From a virus: DNA of 35,998 nt. The position numbers and the translations under genes are program-made. This document shows positions 1-8,369 of this stretch, piece by piece. Every line of letters begins with the position of its first letter. The stretch's first letter is position 1. The notes below the pieces were generated by a model, which made no database searches, was not told the origin of the DNA, and saw nothing but the letters and a program-made list of their open reading frames with translations. The stretch spans positions 1 through 35,998 of IMG/VR virus record IMGVR_UViG_3300011115_000345; one strand, given 5' to 3'.

Positions 1-629
1 GCCCCCGTCGTAGGCGTTGTAGCCCCGACAGTGCCGTTGATGTTGATGGAGGCTGTGCCGGTCAGGTTGGTGACTGTGCCGCTGCTGGGTGTGCCGAGTG
101 CCCCGCCGTTGACGACAAACGCCCCGGCAGTGCTTGTGTTGACCCCTAGGGCAGTAACTACACCTGTGCCAGTGGTTGTGGTGCTTGGAGCCGCACCAGC
201 CCCGCCACCAATGACCAAAGCGTTTGCTGCAAGTGCAGCCGAGGATGCCAGCGTACCCGTGGCTGTGTAGGCCAGTACGCCGCCTGATGTGCCTGCTGTT
301 AAGCCTGTGCCTCCGTAGGCCACCCCAAGGGCATTGGTGAGGTTCAGCGTGGTCAGCGTGATGGTGCTGGTCCCGCTGTTGAACGTCATGGCCCCGTTGC
401 CAGCCAACGCGCCAGCGTTGTTGTACTGAATCTGCGTGGTTGAACCCCCCGCAGGGCCAGCAGTTGCACCTGCCAACAACGTGACTACGCCTGAACTATT
501 CTTGTAGTACAGCTTGCCGTCATTGGTATTCAATGCCAATTCACCGGCGACTAAATTTCCCGCAGTAGGAACCGCAGCACCTGTTGCCGAGTAATACAGA
601 GATATTGGGGTGTAACCAGTTTGCGCCAT
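1..629 (-). CDS. Tail fibre-like protein, C-terminus missing (partial)
   Basis: Open reading frame running off the left edge; the visible 209 residues are the N-terminus. It begins MAQTGYTPISLYYSATGAAV and is rich in Gly, Thr, Ala and Ser, with a YGGTG motif and TTTTG runs of the kind seen in beta-structured phage fibre shafts. An early segment reading ELALNTNDGKLYYKNSSG resembles the N-terminal segment many phage fibres use before the shaft. The ATG at 627-629 has an AAGGA ribosome site 7 bases upstream and follows the larger fibre gene by 9 bases, so the two are probably cotranslated parts of the host-recognition apparatus. The receptor-binding tip lies outside the window. The function is inferred from composition and context. 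Confidence 0.8.
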   Translation of the reverse strand, partial: MAQTGYTPISLYYSATGAAVPTAGNLVAGELALNTNDGKLYYKNSSGVVTLLAGATAGPAGGSTTQIQYNNAGALAGNGAMTFNSGTSTITLTTLNLTNALGVAYGGTGLTAGTSGGVLAYTATGTLASSAALAANALVIGGGAGAAPSTTTTGTGVVTALGVNTSTAGAFVVNGGALGTPSSGTVTNLTGTASININGTVGATTPTTG

Positions 630-638
630 GATAGTTCC

Positions 639-2822
639 TTAAAATGTTCCGCCGGCAACGCCGTAGATTGTGCCAGTACCGCCATTGGCTATGGGAAGAA
701 TGCCCGTGACGCCAGTGGTGAGCGGCAGCCCAGTCAGGTTCGTTGCAACACCGCTTGCTGGTGTGCCAAGAATTGCCCCATCCCCCAAGGTTGCTACACC
801 TGTTACGTTGAGAGTAGTCCCAACCGTAGCCGCACTTGCCATTGCTACAAGGCCAGAAGCGTTGATCGCCGCCATCGTGCTAGTGCCGCCAGCGGTAAAT
901 GTGGCTGGGCCGGTGACGGAAAGACTGTTTGAAAATGTCCCCTGCCCAATTGCACAAGTGGCAGCGGATAGACCGCCGGCTATACTTACCGCAGATGCGT
1001 TCAATGTTGTGCCGTCAAATGTCAAATTCCCACTAACACCAAGCGCCCCCGGATTAATAGCGTATGGAATGCTCCCAGCACCAACCGATGTCATTCCTGT
1101 CCCGCCGTTGGCAATGCCTAGAGTTCCGCCAACCGTCACCGCGCCAGTCGTCGTGGTTGCTGGTGTCAACCCTGTTGTTCCAAAGGTGATTGAACTCACG
1201 CCAGAGCCAGCGCCTGAGAACTGCGCCCAAGTGATAGCCGTAGTGCCCAAAGTTCCGCCAGCATTGCTTGTGCAGACCCAACCTGTGTCGGCCAGAGTGG
1301 TTCCTGTTTCAATAAAGACGTAAGCGCCGGGAACTTGCGCCCATGTACTCATGTCAGACGCTCTTGCCCATGCTGTGGCCGACGCAACATAAATACCGTT
1401 TTCTGCTGGCGCTGTTTGGTTCTTTACCAAAACACGGTCGGTTGCAACGATTGAGATGCCATCAATTGTCTGCGCTCCAGACAATGTGATGTTTGCCGTT
1501 GTTCCCGCCACCACCGAGGCTTTGGTATCCAAGCCCTGCGCAACAGTATCGACATAGTTTTTGTTGGCAATGTCTGTGGCCGCTGACGGGGTTGTGGCAA
1601 TGGTTCCTGCCGTCACCACAAGGCTTGTAATCGTGCCAAGGCTGGTCAGCGATGAGGCCGTAACCCCAGATGCCAGTGTTGCACCAGACAGGGTTCCTGC
1701 GGGCGCAATGACTGCTGCCGTAGTGATGCTGGTTGTCAAGCCCTTGGCGTTGATGGTGATGACAGGAATTGCTGTGCTAGACCCTGTAGAACCTGCCGAG
1801 GCGACTGTGGCAAGCGTGGTTGCATTTCCTACCGATGTCACATCGCCCGTCAAGTTGGCGTTTGTGGTGACGTTCCCGGCAGTCAGTCCTGCCGCAGTTC
1901 CCGTGATGTTTGTTCCGACCAAGGCGCTCGGTGTGCCTAAAGCTGGGGTTACCAGTGTCGGGCTGTTGGACAGCACAACATTCGTCGTTCCTGTGGATGT
2001 GGTGACGCCTGTGCCTCCGCTGGCCACCGCCAGTGTCCCTGCCACCGTTACAACGCCAGTGGTCGTTGTAGATGGAGTCAAGCCGGTTGAACCAAAAGAG
2101 ATTGAACTGACGCCGGAGCCGCTGACAATTGATCCCCATGCGCCGTTTGCATAACCCTCAAACGTGGCGGTTGTGGTGTTGTACCGCAGATTGCCGTTGG
2201 TTGATGACCCGCGCTGACCTGTAGTGCCAACGGGCAAAACCATGCCGCCCGTGCCGGGAACTACAGGGTCGGATGCAATACCAATTACGGGTACGCTATT
2301 GCCATTTGCGACACTTATTTGGCTACTAGCGCCGGTAATTGTGATTTGACTAAAAGTAGACCCGTTTATGGTAACCAAACCTGTTCCCGACAGACTGGAT
2401 AGATTTTGAAGGTTTGTGTTTAAACCTATCGAAGGATTTCCGGCTACGCCATCTGCGTTGGCAATTGTCATGCCGCTGCCAACACCCAAAGCCACGTTGG
2501 CAATTGTATTCGTACCCGTTTTAACCAGTAGGCCGGTAGAGGCCGCGTTCAGAGCCGCCGCCGCCCCGGTCATGTTGACCTGCAAGGTCGTCCCAGCACC
2601 ACCGTCAGCTAAAGATAGCCCGGTGCCAGCCGTTAGGGCGCGTGCTTGAGTAAGGCCCCCCGTGGAGCCCGTTGTCAGAAACGGGTAGTTAAGCGCACCC
2701 GCGCCCGCAATGGCGCCCGTGGTGGTCTGTACCGTCACCCCGCTCTGGACGATGGGAACGCTTTCGGTGCCCGTCAGAGCCCCAGCAGAAGGCAACTGCG
2801 TGATAGTTACTTGTGCAGACAT
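639..2822 (-). CDS. Large tail fibre protein with repeated shaft modules
   Basis: 727 residues, almost all Gly/Thr/Ser/Ala/Val, with very few charged residues, typical of a beta-helical fibre shaft. A module of about 37 residues (SGVSSI.FG.TGLTP.TTTTG ending in GGTG) occurs twice, near residues 234-271 and 539-575. Between them, roughly residues 420-537, lies a segment running from NYVDTVAQGLDTKAS through DRVLVKNQTAPAENGIYV to QFSGAG. I recognise this as a recurrent insert in tail fibres of many phages. GGTG motifs recur to the C-terminus. The start codon overlaps the upstream stop (TAATG). It probably binds the host surface; the receptor cannot be told from sequence. Confidence 0.85.
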   Translation of the reverse strand: MSAQVTITQLPSAGALTGTESVPIVQSGVTVQTTTGAIAGAGALNYPFLTTGSTGGLTQARALTAGTGLSLADGGAGTTLQVNMTGAAAALNAASTGLLVKTGTNTIANVALGVGSGMTIANADGVAGNPSIGLNTNLQNLSSLSGTGLVTINGSTFSQITITGASSQISVANGNSVPVIGIASDPVVPGTGGMVLPVGTTGQRGSSTNGNLRYNTTTATFEGYANGAWGSIVSGSGVSSISFGSTGLTPSTTTTGVVTVAGTLAVASGGTGVTTSTGTTNVVLSNSPTLVTPALGTPSALVGTNITGTAAGLTAGNVTTNANLTGDVTSVGNATTLATVASAGSTGSSTAIPVITINAKGLTTSITTAAVIAPAGTLSGATLASGVTASSLTSLGTITSLVVTAGTIATTPSAATDIANKNYVDTVAQGLDTKASVVAGTTANITLSGAQTIDGISIVATDRVLVKNQTAPAENGIYVASATAWARASDMSTWAQVPGAYVFIETGTTLADTGWVCTSNAGGTLGTTAITWAQFSGAGSGVSSITFGTTGLTPATTTTGAVTVGGTLGIANGGTGMTSVGAGSIPYAINPGALGVSGNLTFDGTTLNASAVSIAGGLSAATCAIGQGTFSNSLSVTGPATFTAGGTSTMAAINASGLVAMASAATVGTTLNVTGVATLGDGAILGTPASGVATNLTGLPLTTGVTGILPIANGGTGTIYGVAGGTF

Positions 2823-3175
2823 TAGGTACTCTCAGATGGATTGGGGGCAATTGTGTCATTATTGCCGTTTTGAGTTGGGGTCTGTGTATTCTGTTGAGTT
2901 GACACGTAATACTGGCCGCTCCCGGTGCTGATAAGGTAATTGTCGTTGGCGGCCACGCTAACGTCGGGCCTTGGAAACCTCAAGTTTATCCGTTCTGTTT
3001 GACGCGCAGCGAGTCGGTAGGGATCAAGCTGATCCGCGCACCCTTGATCGCACACCCGCAGGCCCGGAAAGTTGGGGTCCGAGCCCATCGACGAGAAGGC
3101 ACGCTTACATTTGCATCTGTCACAGATTCCGATGGCAAGCGATGCGTTTCCTTCGGTGTCAAGAAAGCGCGGCAT
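2822..3175 (-). CDS. Small virion-associated protein with Cys-rich zinc-ribbon-like site
   Basis: 117 residues starting MPRFLDTEGNASLAIGICDR. A longer frame exists, but the ATG at 3173-3175 has a GGGGAG ribosome site 7 bases upstream, so I prefer it. A CDRCKCK motif followed about 22 residues later by CDQGC gives four or five cysteines spaced like a zinc-binding site. The C-terminal third is Asn/Thr/Gln-rich and looks disordered. Its first 17 bases overlap the end of the HNH gene, and its stop overlaps the fibre start. Lying between the head-completion gene and the fibres, it may be a small head-tail or tail component. I do not recognise a named family. Confidence 0.75.
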   Translation of the reverse strand: MPRFLDTEGNASLAIGICDRCKCKRAFSSMGSDPNFPGLRVCDQGCADQLDPYRLAARQTERINLRFPRPDVSVAANDNYLISTGSGQYYVSTQQNTQTPTQNGNNDTIAPNPSEST

Positions 3176-3758
3176 GTTCCAACTCCCCAACACCGATGTA
3201 CTGTTTGTTGTTGACAATGCCTGAAATAACAGAAATAAAGAATCCTGTTTTTTGGCTTATCTCGTCGTATTTGTGCCCAGCTTTTCGTAGTCGCCGAACC
3301 ATTCGGACTCGTTCTTCATCTTGTTGATATTTAGCGGCAACGCTTGCCGCATTTGCTTTTTTTCTGTTTTCGGAAATAGCTTTTGCATAGTCAGCATCAG
3401 TCTTAAAACGCCCCGAAAAAACTTGTCCTGCTGCTTTTTGATAACCTTCTTTTCGGCAAGCAGTTGCTTTAGAACGAACTCTATGCATATGGGCATCGAA
3501 GTTTTCATCTACTGCGCGGCGTTCTTTTATGTTGCGTTCCCGTTCAACGGAAAAGTCGGTGTACACAACAGGGTCAACGATGCCCTGAAGCCAGTTACAC
3601 GCCCAACGATCGCGTACATCGCCAAGCATTTTATGCCGCACCAGATGCGCTATCGCATGATCGATTGGGTGCAGCAACACCAAATTTTCAGGTGCATCAG
3701 TACCGCCCGCATGCTTGGGCTTGATGTGGTGCTTGTGAAAACCTTTAGTTAAGCTCAT
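3159..3758 (-). CDS. HNH homing endonuclease
   Basis: 199 residues from the ATG at 3756-3758. The HNH motif is near the N-terminus: HHIKPKHAGG (residues 10-19), Asn25, and the third His at 34 in LLHPIDHAIAH. This is the nickase/endonuclease fold used by free-standing phage homing genes. Residues of about 150-190 (RRLRKAGHKYDEISQKTG) look like a helix-turn-helix, as in NUMOD DNA-binding tails. The gene is wedged between the gp4-like gene, which ends 4 bases before its start, and the zinc-ribbon gene, which it overlaps by 17 bases. Its base composition is visibly richer in AT than its neighbours, as expected of a mobile gene. An upstream in-frame ATG (3833) exists but lies within the preceding gene. 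Confidence 0.88.
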   Translation of the reverse strand: MSLTKGFHKHHIKPKHAGGTDAPENLVLLHPIDHAIAHLVRHKMLGDVRDRWACNWLQGIVDPVVYTDFSVERERNIKERRAVDENFDAHMHRVRSKATACRKEGYQKAAGQVFSGRFKTDADYAKAISENRKKANAASVAAKYQQDEERVRMVRRLRKAGHKYDEISQKTGFFISVISGIVNNKQYIGVGELEHAALS

Positions 3759-3762
3759 GGCA

Positions 3763-4836
3763 TCAGCGTGTGTAAACTGAAATATTCGGGGCCAGATAAA
3801 TCGGCGACTTATCTCGTTCTTCACTCTCGGCATCGTTCAGGTACTGGGCGGCCATCTTCTCAAGGTACCCAACGCGATCCAAGGGCACACCCGGTAGCTC
3901 CAAGCTCATCCGGTGGGACAGGTTCATCAGGACCGCCTCGTACCAGCGCTGGGGTATCTCTAGCTGACCGTTCAGGGCGCCCACGTCCATGATCTGGCGT
4001 GAGTACCACACCGTCATCTGCACGAAGGGGTCGGACGGCACCGGCCACAGGTACAGCGTGGGCTGGGGGATGGTCCGGTCAAACCAGAACTGGAAGGGCT
4101 GGTTGGCCGTGAAATTCTTGTTGGGCAGGTTGGTGTAGTCGTCGCGGTTCAGCCGGGACATCTGCAGTTCGCGGGAGTTGTTGCCGAAATACAACTCGCG
4201 CAGGGCCAGCGTGGTGCCGTTGGTGGCACGCATGCGGTAGAACGCGACGTTCTGGCCGGGGTCCACGTCCGTCCACACCCACTGGTAGTCGGTTACCGCC
4301 ACGCTGGTGCCCGTGGACAGTGTCCTCCATGTCGAGCCGTCCGTGGAATATTCCAGCACGTAACTCCATGTTCCGCTACCGCCGCCGGCAATGTAAGGTA
4401 TGAACCCAATTGAGCCGATGTACTGGGTATTGGTTGTCCCAAAGCTCACGGCGATGTTGCCGTTGGTGGACGTCTGCTGGCAATACGTGGTCAGGTCGTT
4501 GTCACCGGCGTTTGAGGCCGTTCCGCCTGCGGATGAGGTGTAGGTACCCACCGGCCTGTTCATCTGCCTGTAGAGCACGTTCTGGGCGTCCACAGCGCCC
4601 ACTGGGAGGCTGTAGATGTACTGGTTAGCGTTCAGGCCAATGACGGTCTTGTTGATGGCCCAGTAGTTGATCCCAAGGTTCGCCAGATTGGACAGGAAGA
4701 AGAACAGCGACTCCTTGGCCGATTGCACTTGCTCGACCGCCAACTCTTCGGCCAGCTTACCGCACCGACGCGCACCGTGATCGATCAGCGTCTGGACGGA
4801 GATTACGGTCTGACCGACGGTGCCGGAGTACGCCAT
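3763..4836 (-). CDS. gp4-like head-completion (packaged DNA stabilisation) protein with embedded sandwich domain
   Basis: 357 residues. The N-terminal part (TVISVQTLIDHGARRCGKLA, then INYWAINKTVIGLNANQYIYSLP) and C-terminal part (PTLYLWPVPSDPFVQMTVWYSRQ, EIPQRWYEAVLMNLSHRMSL) resemble the P22 gp4 / phage head-to-tail adaptor family, which seals the portal after DNA packaging. P22 gp4 is about 166 residues. The excess here is an insert of about 125 residues (near 98-222) containing YVLEYSTDGSTWRTLST and YRMRATNG, which looks like a discoidin / F5/8 type C carbohydrate-binding beta-sandwich. The family call is from motif memory; the insert call rests on the YSTDGSTW-type pattern. It is followed immediately by the HNH gene. 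Confidence 0.7.
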   Translation of the reverse strand: MAYSGTVGQTVISVQTLIDHGARRCGKLAEELAVEQVQSAKESLFFFLSNLANLGINYWAINKTVIGLNANQYIYSLPVGAVDAQNVLYRQMNRPVGTYTSSAGGTASNAGDNDLTTYCQQTSTNGNIAVSFGTTNTQYIGSIGFIPYIAGGGSGTWSYVLEYSTDGSTWRTLSTGTSVAVTDYQWVWTDVDPGQNVAFYRMRATNGTTLALRELYFGNNSRELQMSRLNRDDYTNLPNKNFTANQPFQFWFDRTIPQPTLYLWPVPSDPFVQMTVWYSRQIMDVGALNGQLEIPQRWYEAVLMNLSHRMSLELPGVPLDRVGYLEKMAAQYLNDAESEERDKSPIYLAPNISVYTR

Positions 4837-4845
4837 GTTGTGTCC

Positions 4846-5106
4846 TTACCAGCCGGGGCAATCCCAGCGTTTTAATGATGCCTTTGCGCGGGGTGCGTCA
4901 CCCTTGGAGTGTTCCACCACGCCGCTCATGCGAGCGCAAAACGAGTCCTTGCGGGCGCCGCCCTTGGGCTGTGGGGCCTTCAGGTTTGCCCCTGTCTCCC
5001 GATTGTACTTGGCGCGACCTTTTTCAGTAAGGCCGGCTCCCTTGGATACAGGCAACTTCTCCCCCCGGCCAACAGCCAAGGATGGTGATCTGTCCTTCTT
5101 TGCCAT
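4846..5106 (-). CDS. Small basic phage protein, DUF6321-like
   Basis: 86 residues, strongly basic, with the string LTEKGRAKYNRETGANLKAP followed by PKGGARKDSFCARMSGV. I recognise this as a conserved small phage protein of unknown function, annotated DUF6321 if memory serves. No membrane segment or enzyme motif is visible. It lies between a Lys/Gly-rich protein and the gp4-like gene in the virion block. Basic charge in this setting would fit a DNA-associated or packaged protein, but that is a guess. Confidence 0.75.
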   Translation of the reverse strand: MAKKDRSPSLAVGRGEKLPVSKGAGLTEKGRAKYNRETGANLKAPQPKGGARKDSFCARMSGVVEHSKGDAPRAKASLKRWDCPGW

Positions 5107-5111
5107 GGCCT

Positions 5112-5771
5112 TTACCAGTTGGAAGACTTTTTGGATGGGCTGCAGGTAGACATGCGCCGGGTGGTGATGTGGCCGCCACTGGCTTTTGGCAAAACGGGTG
5201 CGCGGTGTCTACCTAGGTCTTCTTTAATGAATTTTTTAATCATTTCAGGACGTTGGGCGCGTTGCTTTTCCATACTCGCTACCGTTTCAGGACGCTTTGC
5301 GTTTGGTGATTCGGGGAGGTTTCCTGCTGGAATATTTCCAAAATTAGTTTGGTTTTCTCGTGGAAACTTGTAGGCATCATTTACGCCTCGGCGCCGGCTT
5401 AATGGGTCAGGTTTGCTGACGCCAGAAAGATTAACTTTTCCACCATCGTTCATCTTTTTGGACGCATGCCCGCCCTTCTTGTAGCCGTACACCTTTTCAC
5501 CGTCACCACCTTCAATGCTGTTATCCGCTGTCTGTTGGGCACCGTCCAACATGTTTTGCGGTGCTCGGCTGTTGTCACGCGAGGCTACCGTTGGCGTGTT
5601 GGGCGTGCTGGAAACCATGCCCCCAAGGCTTGCAACGCCACCATCGGCCATCCGCTTGGGCTTGGCGGCCACAAACTCTTTACCGACCTTCTGCGGGACG
5701 CCACCAAAGCCGCCCTTGGTATGGGCGGCGGCTTGCATGAGGCGCTTTTGGGAGGGTGATTTGGTGGGCAT
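5112..5771 (-). CDS. Low-complexity Lys/Gly-rich protein with GG motifs
   Basis: 219 residues, basic, mostly predicted disordered. The N-terminus MPTKSPSQKRLMQAAAHTKG is like that of small phage proteins that begin with a short SxxQ(K/R)xMxAAAH segment. It carries several copies of a short motif: MADGGVAS, YKKGGHAS, MNDGGKVN and KASGGH. The same motif recurs in other virion-block proteins of this window. No family recognised. It starts 3 bases before the end of the upstream gene's stop region and is followed 5 bases later by the DUF6321-like gene, so the three are cotranscribed. Confidence 0.7.
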   Translation of the reverse strand: MPTKSPSQKRLMQAAAHTKGGFGGVPQKVGKEFVAAKPKRMADGGVASLGGMVSSTPNTPTVASRDNSRAPQNMLDGAQQTADNSIEGGDGEKVYGYKKGGHASKKMNDGGKVNLSGVSKPDPLSRRRGVNDAYKFPRENQTNFGNIPAGNLPESPNAKRPETVASMEKQRAQRPEMIKKFIKEDLGRHRAPVLPKASGGHITTRRMSTCSPSKKSSNW

Positions 5772-5773
5772 GA

Positions 5774-6178
5774 TTAAGCGTAGGTTTTGATCATTTCGAG
5801 GACAACGGTGTACGTGTCACCCGCTGTCTGATCGGATGTGGAAAACGCGATATTTCCGTTTTTACCAGTGCCCGAATTGTTCGTAATACCGCCAATATCG
5901 GCAAAATTGTTCATGTAGTTGGTGTTTACGGTGGACAGAAAGAAAGGCACGTCTGTAGACGCGTCCCAGTACATGCGCACTTCCATGCCGTGGCAAACGG
6001 AGGTTATCTTGTTTACGATCACCCCGGTACAAGCCTTGCCGGAACCACTAGCCGCTAAACTGGATGCGGTTACTTTTGTAACCGCTGTTTCGCCTGTTCC
6101 GTCACTGATGTTCGTGAATTTCATAATGGCTAGGCGCTCGCCATCCATTAGAGTTTGACTCGTTACTGCGTCAGCCAT
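5774..6178 (-). CDS. Putative virion structural protein
   Basis: 134 residues beginning MADAVTSQTLMDGERLAIMK. The ATG at 6176-6178 is preferred to an upstream TTG because a GGAGAA ribosome site sits 5 bases before it. The sequence is beta-rich and acidic-neutral, with NISDGTGETAVTKVTAS near the start and YTVVLEMIKTYA at the end. It looks like a compact beta-sandwich of the sort used for minor capsid, head decoration or tail-tube subunits. It lies downstream of a terminator-like hairpin in the structural block. The specific role is not determinable from sequence. Confidence 0.7.
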   Translation of the reverse strand: MADAVTSQTLMDGERLAIMKFTNISDGTGETAVTKVTASSLAASGSGKACTGVIVNKITSVCHGMEVRMYWDASTDVPFFLSTVNTNYMNNFADIGGITNNSGTGKNGNIAFSTSDQTAGDTYTVVLEMIKTYA

Positions 6179-6188
6179 GATCTTCTCC

Positions 6189-6221
6189 AATTGAAAGTAA
6201 GGGGCATCTTAAGCCCCTTAC
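6189..6221 (-). terminator. Intrinsic terminator-like hairpin
   Basis: Perfect 9-base inverted repeat GTAAGGGGC / GCCCCTTAC at 6197-6205 and 6213-6221 with a 7-base loop. Read on the minus strand it is followed by TTTCAATT. It lies just after the stop of the 379-residue gene and before the ribosome site of the next gene. It probably attenuates transcription or stabilises the upstream message end; the short T-run suggests partial termination. Confidence 0.6.
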
Positions 6222-6224
6222 TTG

Positions 6225-7364
6225 TTACCGTTTAGCGCTGCCGCCTGATTTACGGACAAGAGGGGGGTTTACATTCCCCCGCCCCGCGTCCGCATCAGGC
6301 TTCATACCCAACAACCGCCTAGAGGCGGAGTAAAACTTGTTGGGCAAACCCAAGATACTTTCTCGGAGCTTGGTGTTGTCATCCGTCTGGTCCGTGTAAA
6401 CCTTATCGTAACCGCCACCGGTCATGTCTGTTCCCATGTCCGTGTTCCCGGTTCCAGTTCCGCCTCCAAACTGAAACTTGCGGACTTTGCCGCCCTCTTT
6501 GAAAGTGCCAGATTGGGCGGTGTTGCTTACCGGCTTAGAGACAGGATGCTTTGGCATTGCTACGGCACGGCCAGTGTTAACACTGCCCCCCGTAGCGAAA
6601 TGCTTTTTTGTAGCACCGCCTTTTTTCATGCCGTTCACGACGCCGCCTGTGGCGTACTCCTCATAGCCGGAATCTTTTTTTCCGCTAACCATCTTGGTTT
6701 TTTTGAAAGCGCCAGCGTCGCCCTTGATGGTCGTTTTGGTTTCTGCGGCATCGATAGCTGCACCAGAAACCTTGCCGCCGGTTTTCATGCCGTTGGTAAC
6801 GCCGCCCGTAGCCAGCTTGAGCTTGGTGCCCTTGCCGCCCTTGTGCTCCTGCATGTCGTGTTGCTTGAAGGCTTTTTTGACCATGGCCTTGTCTTGGCCC
6901 ATGTCAGCCTTGCCGCCCTTTTTCATGGCGGGCATGCCGGGAGCAGCAGGTGCCGCCATTGGGGCCGCAGGAGCGGGGCGCATAGCGGCCTTGCGTGCCA
7001 TCATGGCCTTCAGCATGGCCGCCTTGCGGGGGTCCATGGCGGGAGCCGCCATCGGGGCCGCCATAGGGGCCGCCATCGCTGGCGAGCCCATCATGCCGCC
7101 CATGGCCTTCTTCTCGGCCTTGCCGCCCTTTTTGGAGTTCAACAGGGAGCCGGACATTGCCTTGCGGCGGTCCATCATCGAGGGCTTCTTGGGAGACTCG
7201 CCTTCGCAAGCCTCTTCGGAATACTTGGCCTTGAAGCCCGCGCCCTTCATGTTGGTGTGGCCGTTCTCGTCTTTGTCGGACGAGACGTGACCACCCTTTT
7301 TCAGCTTCAGGATCACCGAAGGCTCGGTGGTCTCCATCTTCACCATTGGTTTGAATTGACCCAT
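6225..7364 (-). CDS. Low-complexity Met/Ala/Lys/Gly-rich virion-block protein
   Basis: 379 residues. A central stretch of MAAPMAAPMAAP, DPRKAAMLKAMMARKAAM and APAAPG runs makes it extremely Met/Ala/Pro-rich. Flanking regions are Lys/Gly-rich with about ten copies of a GG motif (LKKGGHVS, SKKGGKAE, MKKGGKAD, LATGGVTN, MKTGGKVS, YATGGVVN, MKKGGATK, FATGGSVN, FKEGGKVR, RKSGGSAK). The C-terminal 50 residues (NTKLRESILGLPNKFYSASR) look more ordered. No known family recognised. Placement between two terminators and next to capsid-region genes suggests a packaged or capsid-associated protein. High positive charge would fit DNA contact, which is inference. Confidence 0.7.
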   Translation of the reverse strand: MGQFKPMVKMETTEPSVILKLKKGGHVSSDKDENGHTNMKGAGFKAKYSEEACEGESPKKPSMMDRRKAMSGSLLNSKKGGKAEKKAMGGMMGSPAMAAPMAAPMAAPAMDPRKAAMLKAMMARKAAMRPAPAAPMAAPAAPGMPAMKKGGKADMGQDKAMVKKAFKQHDMQEHKGGKGTKLKLATGGVTNGMKTGGKVSGAAIDAAETKTTIKGDAGAFKKTKMVSGKKDSGYEEYATGGVVNGMKKGGATKKHFATGGSVNTGRAVAMPKHPVSKPVSNTAQSGTFKEGGKVRKFQFGGGTGTGNTDMGTDMTGGGYDKVYTDQTDDNTKLRESILGLPNKFYSASRRLLGMKPDADAGRGNVNPPLVRKSGGSAKR

Positions 7365-7374
7365 GATTTACTCC

Positions 7375-8337
7375 TTAGGCTTGAGTAACGCCAAGAGCGC
7401 CAACGCGAGTAGCGTTAGGGCCGACGGCGATAGCGGGAAGCAGAATACCCATCACTGTGCGAACGATACCGTTCGACGCAGTTGCAGGAGCGTAGGTTCC
7501 ACGCACGTCGCCCGTGGCCGTAGTGGCCGTGGCGGTGTCTGCGGCAACAAACGTACCAGCGTCTTGCGCCAAGGCACTGTTGGACTTTACGCTTGCCACG
7601 TAGGCCACGTTGAACACGCGAACAGGGATGCCAAGAACGTCGCTTGTACCAACCACAACAACCGTTGCGGAGCCAGCGATAGTCACACCAGAGATTTGGA
7701 AGAACGCCTTCAAACCCGTCACGGCAGTTGCGGCAATAGCCACAGTGATGACCTCACTCATCGCCTGCCCGTAGTAGTCGTAACCACTGACGGTAAATGC
7801 ACGAGCAGTTGTGGAGCAGTTCACCTTGACAGCGCGGGGGCAGTCTAGCTGCAACACGGTCACGCCATCCGTGCGAACGACAGACTTAACTGAAGTTCCA
7901 GCGGTCAGGGTGACAGCACCGGCGCCAGCAGCAGTTTGAGATGCGGCGATGTTGTTGGTGACGGCAGCTTGGGGAACAATGTCCCAGACGTAAACGCGAC
8001 CCAGAGGGCCAACACCTAAATCCATCGGCGACGGATTGTCAAAAGAGATGTTGCCATGAGCAGTCATCGTGGTGCTGGAGGCAGTCACAGACTGGTTGAT
8101 GGTGTACGTACCGGTGCCGCCGGTCCCGGTACCCATGGCGGTGATGTAGGTGCCGTCGGTCACGCTTGTGCCGTCAACAAATACGCCAACAGTAATGGGA
8201 GAACCAGTCAGCATGGCCGTCACGGTCAACGTCGTTCCAGACATCGAGCCGGTAAAAGTCGTGCTGTACGGGCGAAGACCCGTACCCATGTAAGTTTGGG
8301 CTGGGCCTAAGAATAGGTCATCAGAAAATTGAGGCAT
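7375..8337 (-). CDS. Virion structural protein with embedded Gly/Thr beta module
   Basis: 320 residues starting MPQFSDDLFLGPAQTYMGTG, rich in Thr, Ala, Val and Gly with few charges. Residues of about 33-93 (GTTLTVTA, VGVFVDGTSVTDGTYITA, GTGTGGTGTYTI) form a module I have seen inserted in many phage structural proteins. The rest (VLQLDCPRAVKVNCS, FTVSGYDYYGQAMSEVI) looks like beta-sandwich. It follows the capsid gene after a strong terminator. A capsid decoration or head fibre role is plausible; nothing in the sequence proves it. Confidence 0.75.
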   Translation of the reverse strand: MPQFSDDLFLGPAQTYMGTGLRPYSTTFTGSMSGTTLTVTAMLTGSPITVGVFVDGTSVTDGTYITAMGTGTGGTGTYTINQSVTASSTTMTAHGNISFDNPSPMDLGVGPLGRVYVWDIVPQAAVTNNIAASQTAAGAGAVTLTAGTSVKSVVRTDGVTVLQLDCPRAVKVNCSTTARAFTVSGYDYYGQAMSEVITVAIAATAVTGLKAFFQISGVTIAGSATVVVVGTSDVLGIPVRVFNVAYVASVKSNSALAQDAGTFVAADTATATTATGDVRGTYAPATASNGIVRTVMGILLPAIAVGPNATRVGALGVTQA

Positions 8338-8369
8338 CGTCTTTCTCCTTGAAAAGTTTGACGAATTTA

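Noticed and set aside
6513-7388. 291-codon plus-strand frame rich in His and Gly
   Set aside because: It is the antisense of the Met/Ala/Pro low-complexity gene, so the His/Gly/Ala runs are a by-product.
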